From Companilactobacillus heilongjiangensis (GTDB lineage Bacteria; Bacillota; Bacilli; Lactobacillales; Lactobacillaceae): a DNA stretch of 64,000 bases. The stretch covers positions 2,356,001-2,420,000 of the forward strand of contig NZ_CP012559.1 of the NCBI RefSeq assembly GCF_000831645.3, given 5' to 3'. Of the stretch, positions 48,123-56,022 are shown one piece after another; position 1 is the stretch's first letter; each line of letters begins with the position of its first letter. The notes below the pieces were generated by a model that ran no database searches, had not been told where the DNA came from, and saw nothing but the letters and a program-made list of their open reading frames with translations. A program made the position numbers and the translations under genes.

Positions 48123-48617
48123 TTATAAGTTACCATCTAACTTCTTAACCAAGTTATACCAAACTTCATCAGCGTGTTCAGAATCTGCCACACCCTCATT
48201 TTCAAAACCATTTTTCAAATAAAATGGTACATTACGTTCCAAACTAGTTAAAGAAATGCTTTCTCTTTTAGCAATTCGAGCATTCTTTTCCAAGGCACCT
48301 AACAATTTACTTCCTATACTATTGCCACGATATTTTGGATCTACTGCAATTGTGAAGACGATTTGATGTCCGCCTGTTGCAAGATTATTAGGAGTCTTTT
48401 CGTACATCCAGTCTTCCACATAAGCTTCCTTAGTGGCCGGTCCCACGATAAATCCCACAACTTTCTCATCCACTCTAGCGACCAAGAAAGTATCTGATAA
48501 TTTGTTAATGCGGTCACGATACTGTTCTTCAGTTCCAGCTTCTTCAGCGGTAAAGCCTAAGTTTTCGATGCGTAAAATTTCCGGCAAGTCTTCCGGCATT
48601 ACATTCGTAATTTCCAT
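48123..48617 (-). CDS. GNAT-family N-acetyltransferase
   Basis: About 164 residues with GNAT motif A (VDPKYRGNSIGSKLLGALEKNA) and late motif VPFYLKNGFENEG. It resembles the arylalkylamine/phosphinothricin-type GNAT proteins. The start is ATG 48617 (MEITNVMPEDLPEIL) with GGAG 8 bases upstream; the 21-residue extension overlaps the preceding gene. It follows the NTF2-like gene by 19 bases and may be cotranscribed with it. The substrate is unknown. Confidence 0.88.
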   Translation of the reverse strand: MEITNVMPEDLPEILRIENLGFTAEEAGTEEQYRDRINKLSDTFLVARVDEKVVGFIVGPATKEAYVEDWMYEKTPNNLATGGHQIVFTIAVDPKYRGNSIGSKLLGALEKNARIAKRESISLTSLERNVPFYLKNGFENEGVADSEHADEVWYNLVKKLDGNL

Positions 48618-48636
48618 TATTGTTACTCCGTTACTT

Positions 48637-49008
48637 TTAGTAAGTGCTGGCAACTTGGTTGGAAATAATCCATTGACCATTCTTCTTTTCGAAATACATC
48701 TTCATTTGTAGAGGCCAAGTATTAGCACTACCGCCCCAAATCTTAGCTTGAACACGATTTTGACCAATAAAACTAGCCTTGTCGCCATCAATTTCAATAT
48801 TCTTGATTGCATCTTCTTTTGAAGAAAGATATTGCATTTCGTCATTTTGAATCTGGTCGATCCATTCCAATTTTGGTTGCACATAGCCTGTCATATGAGT
48901 TAATTTCATTGATGAACTTAAAATTTTATCTAATTTAGAAAGGTCTTTCTCAACCATGGCCTTATTTTCGTCTCGATATAATTGAATAATTACTTCTTGA
49001 TCAGTCAT
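48637..49008 (-). CDS. NTF2-like/SnoaL-type small protein
   Basis: 123 residues with the cone-fold pattern: helix VIIQLYRDENKAMVEKDLSKL, then LTHMTGYVQPKLEWIDQI and the final strands WPLQMKMYFEKKNGQWIISNQ. Such proteins act as small enzymes or ligand-binding subunits. It lies just upstream of a GNAT gene on the same strand. The function is not predictable. Confidence 0.75.
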   Translation of the reverse strand: MTDQEVIIQLYRDENKAMVEKDLSKLDKILSSSMKLTHMTGYVQPKLEWIDQIQNDEMQYLSSKEDAIKNIEIDGDKASFIGQNRVQAKIWGGSANTWPLQMKMYFEKKNGQWIISNQVASTY

Positions 49009-49105
49009 TATTTATCACGCTTTCTGCTTTTATCTACAAAAAGAATGATACCGTGAAGACCGCCATAGAGCTATTTCAATTCCAAATAGCATTCATAAGC
49101 TATTC

Positions 49106-49984
49106 TTATGCAAAGCTTTCTTTCAACAAGTCCGCAAAACTTTCGATATAAAAGCCCGAGTTATCAGCTTGCCAGTATGCATAATAATTCTGAACCAAAC
49201 TCTGCTTACCTTTAATCAACTTGATTACCTTAACAATATCTTGATTCAACTGATTTTTCATCCGCTCATTAATAATTAAATATCCTTGACTGGAAGCCAC
49301 TAATATTTGTGCTTCATCATAATTCTTAGCAATGACAAATTCACCTTTAACCCCGAGAATATCGCGATAATACGACTCATCGGCCGTTGGATTCTCACTG
49401 TCAGAAATTAAAATACAAGGAATATCAGCCAATTCAGCAATATCAATTTTTTCAGTACCGACTGGCAAAGAACGACTGACCGCTACCATAAATTTACTTG
49501 ATGTCAGAAATTCATTCTGATATTCATTCGACAACGCCCGTCTTTGATCAGAAAAATTCAAATCAATCTTGCCTGTTCGTAGCAATTCATAGAGTTCTTC
49601 ATGGTTGCCACTAGTAATGTGAATTTTAACTTGGGGGTATTCTTGAGTGAATTTGGAAACTGTTTGAAGAAATTCTGTCGTCCCAAAACTTCGCAAATAA
49701 CCAACATTGAGATTCACATCATCATTTTTGACAATTTTCACCGTATTTTTAACTAATTGGTCAACATTCGTCAAAATATCCTGACTATGCGTGTAAAAAT
49801 ATTGTCCCGCCTCAGTAACTTCAAAACTCCGACCTTTACGTTCCAAGAGTTTCACACCGAGATTGCTTTCTAACTCTTTCATTTGTTGGGAAATGGCCGA
49901 TTGAGAAATATTGCATTCCACTGCCGCCTGCGTAAAACTATGATTCTTAACGATTGCGATAAAGTATTGCATCTGTTGAAACAT
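49106..49984 (-). CDS. LysR-family transcriptional regulator
   Basis: About 292 residues. HTH: FFIAIVKNHSF-like start MFQQMQYFIAIVKNHSFTQA, then ECNISQSAISQQMKELE. A LysR substrate-binding domain follows. The start is ATG 49984 with GAGG 8 bases upstream. The longer frame back to 50128 runs through the structured element at 50030-50207 and is rejected as coding. Possible targets are the redox genes at 50395-52041, on the same strand upstream. The effector is unknown. Confidence 0.92.
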   Translation of the reverse strand: MFQQMQYFIAIVKNHSFTQAAVECNISQSAISQQMKELESNLGVKLLERKGRSFEVTEAGQYFYTHSQDILTNVDQLVKNTVKIVKNDDVNLNVGYLRSFGTTEFLQTVSKFTQEYPQVKIHITSGNHEELYELLRTGKIDLNFSDQRRALSNEYQNEFLTSSKFMVAVSRSLPVGTEKIDIAELADIPCILISDSENPTADESYYRDILGVKGEFVIAKNYDEAQILVASSQGYLIINERMKNQLNQDIVKVIKLIKGKQSLVQNYYAYWQADNSGFYIESFADLLKESFA

Positions 49985-50029
49985 AAACTTCGCCTCAAAT
50001 TTGTATTTTTCCTCATTATACCAGTTGGG

Positions 50030-50207
50030 GCCGCCTCCGGTTGTCAGTAATACAGTTCTGCTGTGGGGACCGGTCCGAGCAAAAGTACGGTCTCGAACCT
50101 CGATTTTGAGCCGAAGACCACGTCTCAAAACTCGTCTCGTGGTGTAAGAGCTGAAGCTCTAACGCCACCTCCACTGCTGAACTGTATTACCGACAACCTC
50201 CAGCTAA
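50030..50207 (+). repeat. Structured intergenic element, copy 2
   Basis: About 178 bp. Terminal arms GGTTGTCAGTAATACAGTTC and GAACTGTATTACCGACAACC differ from those of copies 1 and 3 but pair with each other. The core TGGGGACCGGTCCGAGC, ACGGTCTCGAACCTCGATT and the hairpin at 50139-50168 match copy 1. The middle hairpin is TTTTGAG/CTCAAAA instead of CTTGCC/GGCAAG. Confidence 0.85.
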
Positions 50208-50317
50208 TTTATTCCATTTTTGATTATTTATAATTCAATGAATTACCTTAATTAAATTCGTACCCATATCAACGGGAACAAACTAAAGATAATATCAATT
50301 AAGTCCAAAACACATTA

Positions 50318-50362
50318 GCCGAATGATTCGAGGGGGGGCTGCCCTCCATCGAATCATTCGGC
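50318..50362. repeat. Perfect 14-bp inverted repeat with G/C-rich loop
   Basis: GCCGAATGATTCGA (50318-50331) and TCGAATCATTCGGC (50349-50362) enclose GGGGGGCTGCCCTCC, which can pair further. It is far more GC-rich than its surroundings. It sits just past the NmrA-gene terminator. A structured element or a protein-binding site is possible. Confidence 0.7.
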
Positions 50363-50377
50363 GGCAAAGCAAAAAAA

Positions 50378-50400
50378 AATAACCTCTTTCGAGGTTATTT
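50378..50400 (-). terminator. Terminator of the NmrA/ADH operon
   Basis: AAATAACCTC, loop GAAA and GAGGTTATTT plus a long T-run on the minus strand. It overlaps the stop of the gene ending at 50395. Confidence 0.9.
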
Positions 50401-50991
50401 ACTATTTAATCCAACGCTATCATGTGAATAATAACTGTCATCAGCAATCGCATTCTTTACAAAGTCAGCGATTGATTTAACTGAAACATCATGTCCACCG
50501 AATGGTTCGCCTTTACGTGTAATTTCGTAATTAACTGGTCCATTAGTAAACCAACCCGGACGAATAACGGTATAGTTCAAATCAGAACTTTCGATAATAT
50601 CAGCGGCTTCTCGATAAGGACGAAGGACACCGTTGCTACTCAAGTTTCCGTTACTACCAACGGATGCAGGGATTTCATTATAAATTCCCATTGATGTAAT
50701 GAATAATAGACGTGAAACATTATTTCTGTCCATAGCTGCCACAATCTTTTCAGCAAAGCGATTCAATGGACCACTCAAGGCTACAAAGACTGCATCTTGA
50801 TTTTCCATAGCTTTATCCAAGTCAGAATCAGATGTCACATCTCCGGCCATTGCAGTTTCACGGTCACTGACATTCAAACGACCAGCACTTCTAGCAAATA
50901 AAGTTAGCTTGTCATCAGTTTCATTCAAAAGTGTTTGGCGAACTGTTCCGCCGATTGTTCCTGTTGCTCCAATAATTAATACATTTGTCAT
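50395..50991 (-). CDS. NAD(P)-binding NmrA/SDR-like oxidoreductase
   Basis: 198 residues. N-terminal dinucleotide-binding motif IIGATGTIGGTVRQTLL, then LFITSMGIYNEIP and the late YTVIRPGWF motif of NAD(P)H-binding Rossmann proteins. It is likely a reductase or a redox-state sensor. It follows the zinc alcohol dehydrogenase gene by 12 bases on the same strand, forming a two-gene redox operon. Confidence 0.88.
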   Translation of the reverse strand: MTNVLIIGATGTIGGTVRQTLLNETDDKLTLFARSAGRLNVSDRETAMAGDVTSDSDLDKAMENQDAVFVALSGPLNRFAEKIVAAMDRNNVSRLLFITSMGIYNEIPASVGSNGNLSSNGVLRPYREAADIIESSDLNYTVIRPGWFTNGPVNYEITRKGEPFGGHDVSVKSIADFVKNAIADDSYYSHDSVGLNSK

Positions 50992-51003
50992 TTTAATTTC
51001 CTC

Positions 51004-52041
51004 TTATTTATCAATAATTAATAGTGATTTAATAGCTGTTCTCTTATCCATTGCTTCATAAGCATCTTGGATATGATCAAGATCAAAACGTTTTGTGAAA
51101 ACTTTGCCCGGATTAATTTCACCATTTAAAACAACATCTAACAAAACATTCTTATCATCTGTGGTTACTGAGGCAATTCCGCCACGTAGACCAATATTCT
51201 TCCAGAAAAGATTATTCGTATTCATTTCTGGCTTTTGTGGTACACCGACACGTCCAACAATTGCTCCAGGACGACCAACTTTAACCGCTGTATCGACTGA
51301 TTGTTCCGTTCCAACACATTCAAGCACGGCATCAGCACCAGTTTTAGTTAATTCCATAACTTTTTCAACGGCTTCGTCACCACGTTCAGCGATGATATCT
51401 GTTGCGCCAAATTCTTTAGCCAATTTCTGTCTATCTTCGTGACGGCTCATGGCAATAATACGTTTAGCACCAAGCAATTTAGCAGAAAGCACACCGCTCA
51501 AACCAACAGCGCCATCGCCCATTACTACAACTGTATCACCTTTCTTAACTTCAGCACTTTTGGCAGCGTGGAAACCTGTAGCCATGACATCAGCTAAAGC
51601 TAAGAAATTGTTGAGCATATCGTCAGAATAATCTTCAGGTTGACCAGGAATCTTAACTAAAGCCCAGTTAGCGTTAATGAATCTCAAATATTCACCTTGG
51701 TAACCGCCATTGCCACCAGCTTCTTTGTTCAAACAATCGCCATCAAAACCTGCTAGACAAGCGGCACAGTGACCACAGCCATGAGTGAAAGGTGCAATTA
51801 CGAAGTCGCCAACTTTAATATCTTTAACATCAGAACCAACTGATTCAACAATACCAATAGCTTCGTGACCAACAGTTGAACCAGGTTCACGTTTGGAAAT
51901 TCCACGATACCACCAAAGATCTGATCCGCAGACACAAGCACGAACGATTTTGATAATCGCATCAGTTGGCTTTTGGATAGTTGGTTTAGCATATTCTCTA
52001 ACTTCCATTTTTCCAGGTTCTACAAAAGTTGCTGCTCTCAT
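51004..52041 (-). CDS. Zinc-dependent alcohol dehydrogenase family protein
   Basis: 345 residues. Catalytic zinc site C-GSD (VRACVCGSDLWWYRG) and GHEAIGIV. The structural zinc loop has CGHCAACLAGFDGDC. The cofactor motif is GDGAVGLSGVLSAKLLGA. It oxidises alcohols or reduces aldehydes with NAD(P). It is first gene of the two-gene operon with the NmrA-like protein. AGGAG lies before the ATG. The exact substrate cannot be told. Confidence 0.93.
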   Translation of the reverse strand: MRAATFVEPGKMEVREYAKPTIQKPTDAIIKIVRACVCGSDLWWYRGISKREPGSTVGHEAIGIVESVGSDVKDIKVGDFVIAPFTHGCGHCAACLAGFDGDCLNKEAGGNGGYQGEYLRFINANWALVKIPGQPEDYSDDMLNNFLALADVMATGFHAAKSAEVKKGDTVVVMGDGAVGLSGVLSAKLLGAKRIIAMSRHEDRQKLAKEFGATDIIAERGDEAVEKVMELTKTGADAVLECVGTEQSVDTAVKVGRPGAIVGRVGVPQKPEMNTNNLFWKNIGLRGGIASVTTDDKNVLLDVVLNGEINPGKVFTKRFDLDHIQDAYEAMDKRTAIKSLLIIDK

Positions 52042-52172
52042 ATTTAATTATCTCCTTATGTTTTATTTATTTATTATTTCTTTGATTTAACTTACAAGTG
52101 ATATAGTACATTCATTTTGATGTTAGACCAATTTCAAATATTGAAGTGATTGATAAGTTTTACTTATGATTG

Positions 52173-52217
52173 GCCGTCTCCAGGACAGAGAATATTCACC
52201 TGCTCTGTTCTGGAGAC
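52173..52217 (+). repeat. Short hairpin related to the ends of the 180-bp elements
   Basis: It begins GCCGTCTCCAGG, like copies 1-3. GTCTCCAGGACAGAG (52176-52190) pairs with CTCTGTTCTGGAGAC (52203-52217), with one G-U pair if RNA. The internal core is missing. This looks like an internally deleted copy. Confidence 0.6.
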
Positions 52218-52281
52218 TTATTTATTACTTTTTGTAAGAATTTTTCATATAGCTTAGTCCTTTAGCCTTGAAAGCAAAATT

Positions 52282-52325
52282 AATAGCCTCAAGTGATTTC
52301 CTTCTAATCACTTGAGGCTATTTTT
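52282..52325 (+). terminator. Strong plus-strand terminator without an upstream plus-strand gene
   Basis: AATAGCCTCAAGTGATT and its complement pair perfectly (17 bp) around TCCTTCT, followed by TTTTT on the plus strand; the minus-strand U-run is poor. Flanking genes are both on the minus strand. It may end a small RNA that includes 52173-52217, or serve imperfectly for the minus strand. Confidence 0.7.
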
Positions 52326-52356
52326 AAAATCATTCTTTATATATAGGCAGTGGCTC

Positions 52357-52478
52357 TAAAACGAGTTTCGATAGGGCAACTCCTTCCGCTTTTCATATTT
52401 AAGCAAATCACACGCAAAACCAGCGTGCAATTCGCTTAAATACGAAAATGCTCGGGAGCTAACCGCCCTATCTCCACT
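52357..52478 (+). repeat. Second structured family, tandem copy 1
   Basis: Begins AAAACGAGTTTCG and ends TCCACT. Stems: GATAGGGC/GCCCTATC (52370-52377, 52465-52472), ATTTAAGC/GCTTAAAT and CACGC/GCGTG. The loop motifs CAAATCA and AATTCG are shared with the neighbouring copy, although the stems differ. Confidence 0.8.
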
Positions 52479-52486
52479 CTCTCACC

Positions 52487-52605
52487 AAAACGAGTTCCGC
52501 AGGCCAATTTCTTCCGTTTTGCCTAACTTCCCAAATCATCCGCAAAGCACGCGGATAATTCGTGAAGTCATGCAAATGATCGGAAATTCCTGGGCCTGCT
52601 CCACT
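52487..52605 (+). repeat. Second structured family, tandem copy 2
   Basis: Begins AAAACGAGTTCCG and ends TCCACT, like copy 1. Stems are GCAGGCC/GGCCTGC, AATTTC/GAAATT, AACTTC/GAAGTC-like and ATCCGC/GCGGAT. CAAATCA and AATTCG are conserved in the same places. It ends two bases from the stop of the cytochrome b5-like gene. Confidence 0.8.
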
Positions 52606-52607
52606 AT

Positions 52608-52841
52608 CTAGACTAGCTTTCCAACCTCATTTAACTTAGCAATAACTGAATGCTTATGTGGAGACTTCATAATTGCTTCCGACAAATCATTGCCTGCAAC
52701 GTTGCCATGGTGTTTGCCGCCTTTCCATGGTTCAACATCTGTCATATCGTAAACAATCCCGTCAATGGCTACATAGGCTGGATTGCCATTTTCACCGTTA
52801 AATTTCTTTAATTCTTCAAGTGTAAATTGTTTATCTGCCAT
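52608..52841 (-). CDS. Small cytochrome b5-like heme/steroid-binding domain protein
   Basis: 77 residues. FTLEELKKFNGENGNPAYVAIDGIVYDMTDVEPWKGGKHHG matches the bacterial cytochrome b5-like domain family, with candidate ligands in KHHG and PHKHSV. The eukaryotic HPGG is replaced by GGKHHG, as in other single-domain bacterial forms. No TM segment. Role unknown, possibly heme or small-ligand binding. Its 3' end abuts the tandem structured elements. Confidence 0.85.
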   Translation of the reverse strand: MADKQFTLEELKKFNGENGNPAYVAIDGIVYDMTDVEPWKGGKHHGNVAGNDLSEAIMKSPHKHSVIAKLNEVGKLV

Positions 52842-52913
52842 CTAATCAACCTCTACTTTCAAAAAATTAATATCTACAAATATTATGACATTTATCAGTG
52901 GATGAAGACATTT

Positions 52914-53561
52914 TTAGCTCTCATAGAATTTAGTAAACTCAACGTCCAAATCAGCCATTCCCTGCTGTACAGCCTGTTTTATATCAACACCATTTGTCTG
53001 TAACCCTTCGATTCTGACGATTGAAAACCTATCAAATCCCATTAGTTCTTCAAAGATGCCTTTTAGATACATTCTTGAAAATTCTAGCGGCGTGTAACGA
53101 TCGTTGTTGGTATAAATCGACCCACTTGCTTGCAACAACATGACTTTATAATTATCAGTCATCAACCCAACTGACCCTTCGGCTGTATACTTAAAAGTTT
53201 CGTGAGCAACCAAAATATTATCGATATAATCTTTCATCTTCGAAGTCACATTAAAGTTATGAAGTGGTGAAACGATAACAATTCGGTGATGTGACTTGAA
53301 TTGTTGAACCAAATTCTGATTGATTTGGAAAATTCGGTTCTCTTCAGCACTCAAGGTTATGTGTGCAGCTTGCTTTTCCCAAATGCCCAACAATTGATCC
53401 GTTGTTAGTTGTGGAATTTCCACATCATAAAGGTTAATCAAATCGACTGTTTGTTGCGGAAACGAAACTCGAAATTTTTCTAAGAATCGTTTTTGTAATT
53501 TAATTGAGTAATGATCACCATTTCTAAAATCCGGTTGAGCGTTAATTATTAATGTTTTCAT
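52914..53561 (-). CDS. Flavodoxin-fold NAD(P)H oxidoreductase (AzoR/NQO type)
   Basis: About 215 residues. MKTLIINAQPDFRNGDHYSIK starts the flavodoxin-like fold, with VIVSPLHNFNVTSKMKDYIDNI and the flavin-binding LLQASGSIYTNNDRYTPLEF region. It reduces quinones or azo compounds with FMN and NAD(P)H. The start is ATG 53561; the 19 residues before it lack family similarity. It is divergent from a WYL-domain regulator and close to a nitroreductase gene, which suggests a redox-stress group. Confidence 0.88.
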   Translation of the reverse strand: MKTLIINAQPDFRNGDHYSIKLQKRFLEKFRVSFPQQTVDLINLYDVEIPQLTTDQLLGIWEKQAAHITLSAEENRIFQINQNLVQQFKSHHRIVIVSPLHNFNVTSKMKDYIDNILVAHETFKYTAEGSVGLMTDNYKVMLLQASGSIYTNNDRYTPLEFSRMYLKGIFEELMGFDRFSIVRIEGLQTNGVDIKQAVQQGMADLDVEFTKFYES

Positions 53562-53651
53562 AGTTATGTCTTCTTTCCTTCTCGATATTAATATCCTACA
53601 ATCTAAAGGTGACAACACATGGCACCCTTTACAAAAAAAGGAGATATAAAA

Positions 53652-54572
53652 ATGAATAAGGCCGAAAGACTAAATCAAGAATTAATCTTTCTCAGCAATA
53701 AGAATTTCTTTCAAATCAACGACTTAATCACTGAATTCAATATTTCTAAACGAACCGTTCTGCGCGATATAACTGAATTGGAGGCCATGGGACTGTCTTT
53801 TTATGTCGAAAATGGCCGTCACGGTGGATATCATCTTATCAAAAAAGAACTGCTCGTTCCCGTTATCTTTAATCTTGAAGAAGTCAGTGCTATTTTCTTT
53901 GCTATCAAAGCTTTGACTTTATTATCAGCCACTCCCTTTGAGAAAAATTATCAACATATTTATGACAAATTATTAGCAACCTTACCTAAATCTCAACAAG
54001 AATATGTCGCCAAATTGCAGGATGGTGTTAACTATTATCGCATTCCTTCTATTACGACACCCAATTTTTTGAACATCATTTTACAATCAATTGTCGATGA
54101 AAGAATTATCGATGTAACTTATCATCGAAATAAGCAGCTTCAAGTTTTCAATTTGCTCTACCGCAACGGAATCTGGTTCTGTGATGCCCTCGATATTAAT
54201 ACGAAAAAATGGGGAACTTATCGTTGTGACCGTATCGAAAGTTGCCAAATCAATCGCAAAATTACGGATACTTATTCACGTCTGGAACTGAAACAATTCC
54301 AACAAAATTACGAGAATAATTATCACAACATCCCTTTCGAATGCGAGTTAACACCGTTGGGACAAGAATTATTTCAGAAGAACAACTATCCAAACATGCA
54401 TTTAAAAACTTCCAATGGCAGGATTCTAATGTATGGTGGCTACAATCGAGCCGAATTCAACTATATGGTCAAATACCTAATCACACTTGGTAAAAACGTC
54501 AAAATAAATTATCCGGCTGAACTGAAACAGGCATATGTTAATGAATTGCAAAAAATTATCAATCAATACTAG
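53652..54572 (+). CDS. HTH/WYL-domain transcriptional regulator (YafY type)
   Basis: About 306 residues. N-terminal HTH (MNKAERLNQELIFLSNKN, then FNISKRTVLRDITELEAMGL) and a WYL ligand-binding domain (VTYHRNKQLQVFNLLYRNGIWFCDALDI...KWGTYRCDRIE). The start is ATG 53652 with AAGGAGATATAAAA before it. It is divergent from the AzoR-like gene and 69 bases before the nitroreductase gene, both plausible targets. Confidence 0.9.
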   Translation: MNKAERLNQELIFLSNKNFFQINDLITEFNISKRTVLRDITELEAMGLSFYVENGRHGGYHLIKKELLVPVIFNLEEVSAIFFAIKALTLLSATPFEKNYQHIYDKLLATLPKSQQEYVAKLQDGVNYYRIPSITTPNFLNIILQSIVDERIIDVTYHRNKQLQVFNLLYRNGIWFCDALDINTKKWGTYRCDRIESCQINRKITDTYSRLELKQFQQNYENNYHNIPFECELTPLGQELFQKNNYPNMHLKTSNGRILMYGGYNRAEFNYMVKYLITLGKNVKINYPAELKQAYVNELQKIINQY

Positions 54573-54641
54573 ATGTTTGTGCAACCGGATACAAAAAAGT
54601 TTATTATTAAACTAAATCGTATTTTTGGAGGTTCATATATA

Positions 54642-55100
54642 ATGGAAACTTTTGAAATGATTCAATCACGTAAGTCAGTTCGTGAATATTCTGGACAAAT
54701 TACTGACAAACAATTGAACAATATTTTGTTGGCTGCTAATGCTGGATCCGTTGGTTTGGCAAAATTCGATGAATATCGTCTAACTGTTATTCAAAAACCA
54801 GAAGTTTTGTCACAAATGAATGGTATTTACGACGCTCCCACAGTCATTGTCGTCTCTGGTCAAAACAATGGTTTAATGGAAGGAAATTCCGCCGGCACAA
54901 TCGTTCACAACATGGAACTTGAAGCAGAAAACCAAGGTTTAGGCGCTAATTACAACATGGCAAGTCTTGGTTCAATTCCTGCTGGAGTTCTTCCTGATGG
55001 TTTCAAACCACTCTTTGCTTTGACATTAGGGAAAACGAATGAAGCTTTCACACCACGTGAGATTTCTCTAAAGAAGATTCAAACTAATATTGTTAAATAA
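54642..55100 (+). CDS. Small nitroreductase-family protein
   Basis: About 152 residues, short for the family. METFEMIQSRKSVREYSGQ is the FMN-phosphate-binding N-terminus. GSIPAGVLPDGFKPLFALTLGK is the C-terminal motif. It probably reduces nitro compounds or quinones with FMN. The start is ATG 54642 with GGAGG 10 bases upstream; the longer frame begins directly at the regulator's stop. A terminator follows. It is probably cotranscribed with the WYL regulator. Confidence 0.88.
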   Translation: METFEMIQSRKSVREYSGQITDKQLNNILLAANAGSVGLAKFDEYRLTVIQKPEVLSQMNGIYDAPTVIVVSGQNNGLMEGNSAGTIVHNMELEAENQGLGANYNMASLGSIPAGVLPDGFKPLFALTLGKTNEAFTPREISLKKIQTNIVK

Positions 55101-55101
55101 T

Positions 55102-55143
55102 AAAAACTAGGATTTCTCGTCATGAGAAGTCCTAGTTTTTTTT
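55102..55143 (+). terminator. Terminator after the nitroreductase gene
   Basis: AAAAACTAGGA.TTCTC and GAGAAGTCCTAGTTTTT pair around a short loop, ending in T8. It also faces the convergent esterase gene. Confidence 0.9.
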
Positions 55144-55148
55144 AACGC

Positions 55149-55898
55149 TTATTCAGTAAAGAATTTTGTAGCAATATCCAAAGCTTCTGCTCGAGAGTTT
55201 CCGATTCCGAAGCCATGGTCAGCATCATCCAACAAGTGCAAAGTATCAGTGGTATAAACGTCGTCGTAACGTGTCGAGGCAATCTTATCAACAACTGTAT
55301 CCTTCATACCGTGGACTAAACAAACGGGACCATGATATTCTTTAGCAATTTCATAAATTGGCAAAGTTTGGGCTGTTCTGAGATAAAAACCACCCAGAGT
55401 TAAATTCTTTTTGATTGGCAATGTGTCAGGAATATTGTTTGGATCGTAAGTATATCCTTGAGTACTGCCCTTCAAAGCATCATCTTTCAAAGTTGCAGCA
55501 GGAGCTAACAAAGCCAATTTAGCAATCTTTTCAGGATAATAACCAGCAATCATACTGGCAACAACCCCACCTTGTGAGTGACCCAATAGATAAATCTTTT
55601 CAACACCTTCGATTTGTCTGGCATAGTCCAAGATAGCTTTAGCATCACCAATTTCATTCAAAACTGTCATGTCGACAAACTTTCCATCCGATTGACCATG
55701 ACCATTAAAGTCAAAACGAAGTGTAGCCAATCCTTTTCCCTCAAAGCGTTTTGCTAATTGATACAACAACTGATCTGGGTCAACTCCACGATTTGAAGTA
55801 AAGCCGTGCATCAGAATCACTAGATTAAATTTATCTGCGGCAGGCTTATTGAAAGTTCCTCGCAAAGTTAAACCATCACGTTTTATTTCGACATCCAT
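55149..55898 (-). CDS. Alpha/beta hydrolase, cinnamoyl (feruloyl) esterase type
   Basis: 249 residues, the same length as the L. johnsonii cinnamoyl esterase LJ0536, and similar throughout from memory: HGFTSNR, FDFNGHGQSDGKF, GHSQGGVVASM (nucleophile Ser), LAPAATLKDDALKG and LTLGGFYLRTAQTLPIYE. The acid and histidine are likely in HGMKDTVV and DADHGFG. It would release hydroxycinnamic acids such as ferulate from plant esters, in the cytoplasm, since no signal peptide is seen. Monocistronic. Confidence 0.9.
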   Translation of the reverse strand: MDVEIKRDGLTLRGTFNKPAADKFNLVILMHGFTSNRGVDPDQLLYQLAKRFEGKGLATLRFDFNGHGQSDGKFVDMTVLNEIGDAKAILDYARQIEGVEKIYLLGHSQGGVVASMIAGYYPEKIAKLALLAPAATLKDDALKGSTQGYTYDPNNIPDTLPIKKNLTLGGFYLRTAQTLPIYEIAKEYHGPVCLVHGMKDTVVDKIASTRYDDVYTTDTLHLLDDADHGFGIGNSRAEALDIATKFFTE

Positions 55899-56022
55899 TT
55901 TTTATCATCCTTTTTCTAACAAATTATGATTATTTTAGTCTTGTTTGTTAGAAAGTTCTAAGTTTTTTAAATTCGGTCTTCAAATTGAATATAATAAAGT
56001 TAGATAGATTGGAGCAAAAATT

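Noticed and set aside
49985-50128. N-terminal extension of the LysR regulator reading through the repeat element
   Set aside because: The sequence there is the structured element copy 2; an ATG with a good ribosome site exists at 49984.
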